Of a stretch of 64,000 nucleotides of DNA, positions 57,440-64,000 are shown piece after piece. The stretch is from DATJCV01 sp963707665 (GTDB lineage Bacteria > Pseudomonadota > Gammaproteobacteria > Burkholderiales > Burkholderiaceae_D). Each line of letters starts with the position of its first letter. Within the stretch, counting starts at the first letter, position 1. Location: positions 62,001 to 126,000 of the forward strand of contig CAVPQU010000009.1 of the NCBI GenBank assembly GCA_963707665.1, written 5' to 3'. The notes under the pieces are model-generated. The model was not told the origin of the DNA, made no database searches, and saw only the letters and a list, made by a program, of their open reading frames with translations. A program made the position numbers and the translations under genes.

Positions 57440-57774
57440 ATGCAATCAATGGCTTTTTCTTTCGGTAGCGATCGTCAGCGAAGTAATCGCCACTTCGGCC
57501 CTGAAAGCCAGTGACGGTTTCAGCCGCCTGTGGCCGTCACTTGATCGTGGTGGTGGGATATGCGGTGTCGTTCTATTTCCTGTCGTTTGCGTTTCGCACC
57601 ATTCCGGTCGGCGTCGCCTATGCGATCTGGTCCGGCGCCGGCGTCACCCTGATTGCGCTGATCGCCTGGCTGCTGCTGGGGCAGGCGCTGGATCTGCCGG
57701 CCATGCTCGGCATCGGCCTGATCGTGGCCGGCGTCGTGGTACTCAATTTTTTTTCGAAAACGGCGGCGCACTAG
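57440..57774 (+). CDS. Small multidrug resistance (SMR) family transporter, frameshifted near the start
   Basis: About 110 residues, four membrane helices. After one-base corrections near 57450 and 57543 it reads WLFLSVAIVSEVIATSALKA (with the conserved membrane Glu of the EmrE/SugE family), SLIVVVGYAVSFYFLSFAFR, IPVGVAYAIWSGAGVTLIAL and MLGIGLIVAGVVVLNFFSK. The pattern PVGVAYAIWSGAG is diagnostic of the SMR family. It exports cationic compounds by proton antiport, usually as a dimer. Convergent with rarA. Confidence 0.82.
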
Positions 57775-57810
57775 GCGCATCGGGCCAGGCCGCCCGCCAG
57801 TACGGGCGCC

Positions 57811-59110
57811 CTACTTCCCGCTTTTTCCGGCGGCGTCATCCAGCGATTTCAGCCAGGCCAGCTTTTCCCCGATCTTGCCTTCCAGTCCGCGCGGCGTCGG
57901 CGTGTACCAGTGCGGTTCGGCCATGCCCTCCGGCAGATAGGTTTCGCCGGCCGCGTAGGCATCCGGCTCGTCGTGCGCGTAGCGATACAGCTTGCCGTAG
58001 CCGAGTTCCTTCATCAGCTTGGTCGGCGCATTGCGCAGATGCTCCGGCACCGGCGCGACTTGTCCTTGGCGACGAACGCGCGCGCCGCGTTGTAGGCGTT
58101 GTAGACCGCGTTCGATTTGGCGGCGCAGGCCAGGTAGATCACCGCCTCGGCCAGCGCCAGTTCGCCTTCCGGCGAGCCGAGGCGCTCGTAGGTTTCGGCC
58201 GCGTCCAGCGTCAAGCGCAAGGCGCGCGGATCGGCCAGGCCGATGTCTTCGCTCGCCATGCGGATGATGCGCCGCGCCAGATAACGCGGATCGGCGCCGC
58301 CGTCGAGCATGCGCACGAACCAGTACAGCGCGGCGTCCGGATTGGAGCCGCGCACCGATTTATGCAGCGCGGAGATCTGGTCGTAGAACGCGTCGCCGCC
58401 CTTGTCGAAGCGGCGCAAGGCGTCGCCCAGCGATTGCGCCAGCAGCGCCGCGTCGACCGTGGTCTGCTGCTTCGCCTCGGCCGCGCGCGCGACGATTTCG
58501 AGATTGTTCAGCAGCTTGCGGCCATCGCCGTCGGCGCTGGCGATCAGCGTCGTCTTGGCTTCATCGGTGAAATCGAGGCCGTCCAGTTCGGCTGCGCAGG
58601 CGCGCTCCAGCAGCGTCGTCAGATCCTCGTCCGTCAGCGACTTCAGCACGTACACCGACGCGCGCGACAGCAAGCGCGCTGTTCACTTCGAACGACGGAT
58701 TTTCGGTCGTCGCGCCGATGAAGGTGAACAAGCCGCTTTCGACGTGCGGCAAGAACGCATCCTGCTGGCTCTTGTTGAAGCGATGCACTTCGTCGACGAA
58801 CAGGATGGTGCGGCGGCCGGAATTGGCGCGGATCATCTGCGCCCGCTCGACCGCCTCGCGGATGTCCTTGACGCCCGACAGCACCGCCGACAACGCGATG
58901 AATTCGGCGTGGAAGGCATCCGCCATCAGCCGCGCCAGCGTGGTCTTGCCGACGCCCGGCGGGCCCCACAGGATCATCGAATGCGCCTGCGCCCGATTCG
59001 AACGCGACGCGCAGCGGCTTGCCGGGACCGAGCAGATGCTGCTGGCCGATCACGTCGTTCAGCGTTTTGGGCCGCAGGCTCTCGGCTAAAGGGATATGAG
59101 GAATATTCAC
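57811..59110 (-). CDS. rarA: Replication-associated recombination protein A (MgsA/RarA AAA+ ATPase), frameshifted
   Basis: AAA+ ATPase acting at stalled replication forks. Blocks in order: PLAESLRPKTLNDVIGQQHL, LGPGKPLRVAFESG, Walker A WGPPGVGKTTLARLMADAF, Walker B TILFVDEVHRFNKSQQDAFL, TFIGATTENPSFEVNSAL, then RASVYVLKSLTDEDLTTLLE, GDGRKLLNNLEIVARAAEAK and RYLARRIIRMASEDIGLADP. The end is EGKIGEKLAWLKSLD. The frame changes near 58995, 58675 and 58060. Start uncertain: GTG at 59110 begins the conserved part (VNIPHIPLAES); an ATG at 59161 is also in frame. Length of about 432 residues is normal. Breaks look like sequence errors. Confidence 0.87.
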
Positions 59111-59376
59111 GCTATAAATCGTCCGGCGGGCTGGCAACGCCACGTTGCCCTTGTTCAACATGTGAGTGTAAATCATGATGGTCGCCACGTCCGCGTGCTC
59201 AGGTATTTCTGTGCAGAGTGCTGCGAGGAAAACATGACCACCTGCCGGTGCCGTACCACCTACAGGGCATCAACTGATGCACTCAAGCCATTTTAGTCAG
59301 ATGTTGCTTTCCAGAAAACAATACAAAACGCCTTGCGCGATGGATATGCTGTGCTTCTGCTATTAAGCTACGGTGA

Positions 59377-59601
59377 AGCTTCTCTATTGTCCTACGCGTC
59401 ATTCTAGTCAGCTTTGAAGCTCTCGTACTGGCCGGAGCCGGGCTGCCCTGGGTCGATTTCCTTGGCGCATTGCAAGTGTTGGCTGACTCAGTTGCGCTCA
59501 ATGACGACGTTCTGAAGGACTTGATGCTCTTTCACGTCGCTGTGGCGGCAGGGCTCATAAATGAGTTAAGAGTACTTCTGCGGGAAGATAAAAAACCGTA
59601 A
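59377..59601 (+). pseudogene. Start-less 74-codon open frame, probable gene fragment
   Basis: A frame without any nearby ATG/GTG reads VLRVILVSFEALVLAGAGLP, WVDFLGALQVLADSVALNDD and VLKDLMLFHVAVAAGLINEL before RVLLREDKKP and a stop. The amphipathic, protein-like composition suggests the C-terminal part of a small helical protein whose 5' end is lost or frameshifted. I do not recognise it. The rest of the 650-bp gap (59111-59762) shows no RNA, repeat or promoter I can name. Confidence 0.35.
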
Positions 59602-59762
59602 GAATCCTCACTGAATGGCCAGACTACTGGAAACTCAAGATGCACACCTGGGTCGCCCTTGCGTAGCCGACGATATTCACTGCTTCGTTCCTCCAGCATC
59701 AGAGTAAACTCCGCCCCACGTTCCTTCACCACCGACCATTCGCATCCTCCCACGATCCTCTT

Positions 59763-62124
59763 ATGTCCCCCGATACGCCATTCCCTTTGTTTTCCGAGCT
59801 CAATTTAGGCCAGCCTTTATTACAGGTGCTGCAAGAACTCGGCTACGAAACGCCGTCGCCGATCCAGGCCGCCACCATTCCGCTGCTGCTCAACCGTCGC
59901 GACGTGCTGGGCCAGGCGCAGACCGGCACCGGCAAGACCGCCGCCTTCGCGCTGCCGATCCTGTCGCGCATCGACATCAAGCAGAGCACGCCGCAGGCGC
60001 TGGTGCTGGCGCCGACGCGCGAACTGGCGATCCAGGTGGCCGAAGCGTTCCAGACGCTACGCCACGCACATCCCGGGCTTCCACGTGCTGCCGATCTACG
60101 GCGGCCAGAGCTACGGCCCGCAGCTGTCAGCGCCTGCGCCGCGGCGTGCACGTCGTGGTCGGCACGCCGGGCCGCGTCATCGACCACCTCGAAAAGGGCT
60201 CGCTCGACCTGTCGCAGCTGAAGACCCTGGTGCTCGACGAAGCCGACGAGATGCTGCGCATGGGCTTCATCGACGACGTCGAGACACATCCTGCAAAAGA
60301 CCCCGGCCACGCGCCAGACCGCGCTGTTCTCGGCCACCATGCCGTCGGCGATCAAGCGCATCGCCAAGACCTACCTGCGCGATCCGGCCGAAGTGACCGT
60401 CGCCGCCAAGACCGGCACCGCCGACAACATCCGCCAGCGCTACTGGCTGGTGAGCGGCATGCAGAAGCTCGACGCGCTGACCCGCATCCTGGAAGCCGAA
60501 CCGTTCGACGGCATGATCATCTTCGCGCGCACCAAGCTGGGCACCGAGGAACTGGCCAGCAAGCTGCAGGCGCGCGGCTTCGCGGCCGCCGCCATCAACG
60601 GCGACATGCAGCAGCAGCAGCGCGAGCGCACCATCGAGCAGCTCAAGGACGGCAAGATCGACATCCTGGTCGCCACCGACGTGGCCGCGCGCGGCCTGGA
60701 CGTCGAGCGCATCAGCCACGTGATCAACTACGACGTGCCGTCCGACCCGGAAAGCTACACCCACCGCATCGGCCGCACCGGCCGCGCCGGCCGCAGCGGC
60801 GAGGCGATCCTGTTCATCACGCCGCGCGAGCGCAGGACCTGCTGAAGGCGATCGAGCGCGCCACGCGCCAGCCGGTCGCGCCGCTGGAGCTGCCGACGCG
60901 TCAAGGCCGTCAACGACGTGCGCATCGCCAAGTTCAAGGACCAGATCAGCGAGACGCTGGCCGCCGGCGGCCTGGAAGTGTTCCGTCGCTGATCGAGGAC
61001 TACGAGCGCGAACAGAACGTGCCGGCGATCGAGATCGCCGCCGCGCTGGCCAAGCTGGCGCGCGGCGACGTGCCGCTGCTGCTGGAAAAGCCGAAGCGCG
61101 AGCCGCAGCGCGCAACGTCTGGGCGGCGACAGAGCCGCCACGGCGGCGCGCTCCGAGCGTGCCGAACGCGGCGACCGTGCTGACCGACCGAGCGCGAACG
61201 ATTCGAGCGCCGAGCGCGGCGAACGCGCGACGCTTCACCGCAAGGAGCGCGTGCGCGCGCGCCGCCGGAAGCCGGCATGGACACCTTCCGCATCGAAGTC
61301 GGCCACGCGCACGGCGTCAAGCCGGGCAATATCGTCGGCGCCATCGCCAACGAAGCCGGCATCGATTCCAAGTACATCGGCCGCATCGAGATCTACGACG
61401 ACTACAGCACGCTCGATCTGCCGGACAACCTGCCGGCGACCTGCTCGATCACCTGAAAAAAGTGTGGGTGGCCGGCCAGCAGCTGAACATCAGCCGCGCG
61501 ACGAACCGCCGCACAGCAGCGCCCAAGCCCCCTGCCAGGCCGGCGGCGACAACCGCAAAAGCGGCCGGCGCCGATGCCCTTCCCGCCGCGCAGCCGGTGC
61601 GCCACGAACGCGCCGCACCAACCAACGCTCCGTTGCGCCTGCAGCCGGCGGCGTCGGCCAGCAAGCAACGCGGCAGCCGCAAAGGCGCGGTCGGCATGCA
61701 AGCCTTCCGCATCGAAGTCGGCCATGCGCATGGCGTCAAGCCGGCCAATATCGTCGGCGCGATCGCCAACGAAGCGGGACTGGACGCCAAATACATCGGC
61801 CGTATCGAAATCTTCGACGACTACAGCGTGCTCGATCTGCCGCAGGGTATGCCCAGCGAAGTGTTTGAACAATTGAAAACGGTGGCGGTGGCCGGCCAAC
61901 CGTTACGCATCAGCCATGTCGGCAAGCAGCTAGCGTCCGGGCACGATCCGGCGGCAAAAAAAATCCCGCTGTCGATGCCGGCAAAAGGCGGCGACAGAAG
62001 GGTCAATGAAAAAAAATTTGCGGACAAAGCCCCGCTCAAGGGCCGCGCCGGCTCTGGCCATCGCCCAGCCGATGCGGCGCAGTTGAAACCAAAAGCGCAT
62101 CGCAAAGGCACGAAGCCCGGGTGA
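59763..62124 (+). CDS. deaD: DEAD-box RNA helicase (DeaD/CsdA type) with two tandem DbpA RNA-binding domains, frameshifted
   Basis: RNA helicase of the cold-shock/ribosome-assembly type. Q motif FSELNLGQPLLQVLQELGYE, motif I AQTGTGKTAA, PTRELAIQVAEAF, LVLDEADEMLRMGFIDDV, SATMPSAIKRIAKTYL, TDVAARGLDVERISHVINYD and HRIGRTGRAG are present. The following YEREQNVPAIEIAAALAKLA is specific for DeaD. The C terminus holds two copies of the DbpA-type RNA-binding fold: FRIEVGHAHGVKPGNIVGAI (about 61280-61500) and FRIEVGHAHGVKPANIVGAI (about 61700-61925), separated by an Ala/Pro-rich linker, then a basic tail. Frame changes occur near 60057, 60130, 60285, 60835, 60900-60985, 61110-61280 and 61438. Repaired length is about 780 residues, longer than the usual 570-640. 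Confidence 0.86.
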
Positions 62125-62221
62125 GTTTTTATTTCGCACCGCTGTACACGGCCTAGTGGCGGAGACTCAAGTTTGCTGCGCTGCGATAAAGAGCGCACCG
62201 CATGCAAGGGAAAGACGTAAA

Positions 62222-62250
62222 GAGGCCAACCCGATCGGGTTGGCCTCCTT
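62222..62250 (+). terminator. Terminator after deaD
   Basis: GAGGCCAACCCGATCGGGTTGGCCTC is a perfect 26-base palindrome starting 98 bp after the stop codon, followed by CTTT. The T run is short, but stem strength and position fit a terminator. Confidence 0.65.
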
Positions 62251-62391
62251 TAGCACGCGCATGGAAGAGGCAGCGGCGCAATTTTTCACCCTTTCAATCA
62301 ATCATATCTGTAGACAGTTACAACGCACTAGCCAAAATCATCGCCGGGCGGCGTAATTCAGGCGTTAAGTCCACTCGCCAGGAACGGAAAT

Positions 62392-62703
62392 ATGTGCACC
62401 GACAACCTCTTTCTGAATGCAGCAGCACCGACAGAAGGCGAACGCTTCGACACGCTTCTTCGCCACAAGAATCTGGTCATTGAGCGGATCGTCAGCTCTT
62501 CCGTCATTACCCCGCAAGAGTATGTGCAAGACCACGACGAATGGGTGTTGCTGATTCAAGGCGAAGCGCTGCTGCAGGTAGACGGGAAACCCGTTGAGCT
62601 CAAGGCGGGTTATCATCTTTTTTTGCCGGCAGGCTTGCCTCACACCGTGGAACGGACGTCGGCGGGCGCAATGTGGTTAGCCGTGCATCTGCACCCCGAA
62701 TGA
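62392..62703 (+). CDS. Small cupin-domain protein
   Basis: 103 residues, one cupin barrel. HDEWVLLIQGEALLQVDGKP is cupin motif 1 with a degenerate metal-binding set, and HLFLPAGLPHTVERTSAGAM is motif 2 with the conserved Pro-His. Similar small proteins are annotated as phosphoribosylaminoimidazole carboxylase-like or simply cupin; the substrate is unknown. No strong ribosome site (GGAA seven bases upstream). Confidence 0.78.
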   Translation: MCTDNLFLNAAAPTEGERFDTLLRHKNLVIERIVSSSVITPQEYVQDHDEWVLLIQGEALLQVDGKPVELKAGYHLFLPAGLPHTVERTSAGAMWLAVHLHPE

Positions 62704-62894
62704 CCGGCAGTGCCTGAGCTGATACCACCCATGACGCTGCTCAAGGGCAATCCGTCATGAGGGACTACACTGAAACGGGCTTGGTTCGGGATCAGCACTC
62801 CCGATAAAACCCGGGCCTGCTACTCGTGACGCTTTACGCCAGAAAAGCCATGCGTGATTCAACTCCCGCATGATTCATTTCCAAAGGAGCCGCC

Positions 62895-63281
62895 ATGCCC
62901 GTTGAAGCAACGCTAAGCATCAGCCAGCACATCACGCAGATTGGCTTGTTTCTGGTCGCTGCCATCGCCATCTTCGGTGGCGCGCTGCAGATGGTCCTCG
63001 GCCAGCCCGACACGGCGCCGCGCCTGGACAACGTGCACAGGTTCATGGCCGGCGTATATTTGTCGACGGGCCTCATCTGCCTCTGGGCCGGCCTCACCAT
63101 TCGCCAACAAGGATTTCTGATCTACCTGCTCGCCTTGGGTGTGTTGCTGGCAGGCGTGGGCCGCCTGGTTTCCATCAGCAAGGTCGGTTTGCCGAAACCG
63201 ACAGCGGTCTGGCTTGGCTATCTCGTCCCTGAGTTGGTCCTGCCATTCGTCATCGCTGGAGCACATCACGCAGGCACATGA
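62895..63281 (+). CDS. DUF4345 membrane protein
   Basis: 128 residues. AAAGGAG precedes the ATG. Four hydrophobic helices: IGLFLVAAIAIFGGALQMVL, FMAGVYLSTGLICLWAGLTI, FLIYLLALGVLLAGVGRLVS and LGYLVPELVLPFVIAG. The middle motif RLDNVHRFMAGVYLSTGL is characteristic of DUF4345. Function unknown. Confidence 0.8.
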   Translation: MPVEATLSISQHITQIGLFLVAAIAIFGGALQMVLGQPDTAPRLDNVHRFMAGVYLSTGLICLWAGLTIRQQGFLIYLLALGVLLAGVGRLVSISKVGLPKPTAVWLGYLVPELVLPFVIAGAHHAGT

Positions 63282-63396
63282 ATCAGGCGCGCTGGTATCA
63301 GGCGCTTAAGGCAACCTTGACTAAGCCAAAATGCGTCGTCGTCACGCAAGGTGATCCAGGGGCTTCGGGCAGCATGCAGGGTGCATCTGCGCTGGC

Positions 63397-63522
63397 CTGA
63401 TTAACGATCTGCATCTGGCCATCAGGCCGGTCTTGCTCGGCTCCCGTGAGCATCTATGGGGCGGTATCGATATCCACGCCCTGAGCAATGAATGTGCGGA
63501 CCACGTAGCCGACGAGTACGCA
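63397..63522 (+). pseudogene. Fragment of a RibD-C/dihydrofolate-reductase-family gene
   Basis: The stretch LINDLHLAIRPVLLGSREHL followed by WGGIDIHALSNECADHVAD matches the C-terminal part of RibD/DHFR-family reductases (IDEMHLALSPVLLGSGEHLF and so on). The start of the domain, the NADPH site and the final strand are missing. A short frame overlapping the DUF4345 stop runs up to a TGA just before the fragment. The remainder up to 63720 is not recognisable, so this is a decayed remnant. Confidence 0.55.
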
Positions 63523-63720
63523 AGCCCAGGCCCTTCTGCACAAGCGGAGATGATCTACTCCGCACGCTCGATATGCTGCCGAATGCGCATTCAAGCCGAC
63601 AACTTGCGCAAAGGCCACATATAGTGTTCACCTCCGCACAAATCGTTCCATACTGAAGTCGTTCTGACCAATAACCAAAAACGGTGTGCAGTGCGCAATC
63701 ACCAGCCACCGAAGGAACAA

Positions 63721-64000
63721 ATGAACACCACGATTCTAAAAGCAAAGTTCTGGGACAATCTGGTTCCACTACGCGTCGGTCTTGACGGCGTGCAATTGGC
63801 TGGATGGACGCCGGGGCCGCCGGTCAGGAAAGGACGTAGGCTGCGTACTGCATGCGGATCAGATGATCCCGGTGGCTGACGGGGTGTCGCTGGCCGCGGA
63901 CATGTATACGCCAAAGCGGCCGGGACGCTATCCCGCCGTCGTCCTATTTTCAGCCTATAGCAAAGCGCTGCAGGCCAGCGGCGCACCGACCGGCACTAAT
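63721..64000 (+). CDS. CocE/NonD-family hydrolase, N-terminal part, one frameshift (cut by window edge)
   Basis: The gene starts MNTTILKAKFWDNLVPLRVG. After a frame change near 63830-63845 the conserved opening of the X-Pro dipeptidyl-peptidase (S15) alpha/beta-hydrolase fold follows: MIPVADGVSLAADMYTPKRP and GRYPAVVLFSAYSKALQASG. In this family the peptide DGVxLAxDxYxP(x)GxYPVVL precedes the catalytic Ser, which would lie beyond the window. Substrates of the family range from peptides to acylated esters. The first 35 codons do not belong to the usual fold. Confidence 0.65.

Noticed and set aside
59532..59753. Minus-strand 73-codon frame before deaD
   Set aside because: Antisense to the better plus-strand fragment 59377-59601 and to the deaD promoter region; no ribosome site or recognisable motif.

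Overview
This window is GC-rich DNA from a Gram-negative beta-proteobacterium, most likely Burkholderiales and probably Oxalobacteraceae (relatives of Herbaspirillum, Collimonas or Herminiimonas). The evidence is gene order and protein style: rpsF-priB-rpsR-rplI-dnaB, alaA next to hom, a split-ArnA arn cluster, and a Pit/DUF47 phosphate pair. Genus-level placement is inference. It looks chromosomal: there is no plasmid, phage or CRISPR block, one tRNA gene (Ser-CGA), and no complete insertion sequence.

Layout. 0-16 kb: amino-acid metabolism. It holds alaA and hom, and about 10 kb further on thrC. Between them lie sdaA, a threonine-degradation pair (kbl-tdh) with a divergent XRE-cupin regulator, a YitT-type membrane protein and a 1,335-residue G8/beta-helix lipoprotein resembling animal CEMIP/fibrocystin-L. 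16-24 kb: lipid A L-Ara4N cluster (arnT, arnE-like flippase, arnB, arnC, arnA formyltransferase, arnA decarboxylase, arnD), then a Bcp peroxiredoxin. 24-31 kb: PhoH ATPase and a MarR-controlled tripartite drug efflux system. 31-41 kb: Pit/DUF47, dnaB-rplI-rpsR-priB-rpsF, lexA with its SOS box, trmJ, suhB, rhlE. 41-49 kb: three small secreted or membrane proteins, prfC, a c-type cytochrome with a DUF2721 protein, a NarL-type two-component pair and a Crp/Fnr regulator. 49-64 kb: a Met-gamma-lyase-like enzyme, an RpoD-type sigma factor, a spermidine-synthase-like protein, a tRNA-Ser locus with a duplicated tRNA 3' end, serS, an SMR transporter, rarA, a DeaD-like helicase with two tandem DbpA RNA-binding domains, and small stress-type genes ending in a partial CocE/NonD hydrolase.

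Two things cut across the window. First, an apparently unnamed 60-bp interspersed element occurs nine times in intergenic DNA. It has two GGAGTAT boxes exactly 53 bp apart (the second box is inverted in one copy) and a central ATTTTAYGCSCG-like core. It sits in both orientations and in every kind of gene junction, and one copy supplies the ribosome binding site of arnB. This is the best candidate here for something undescribed. Second, reading-frame breaks are concentrated in a few blocks (about 1.1-2.3, 4.3-6, 17.5-19.6, 43.1-44, 56-59 and 60-61.5 kb). They hit conserved and even essential genes (serS, thrC, prfC). Many are repaired by removing one base from a short homopolymer run, so I read them as sequence errors, not gene decay.

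Where a gene carries such breaks, its coordinates span the whole repaired gene. Family assignments rest on recognisable motifs and family knowledge; no database search was run.
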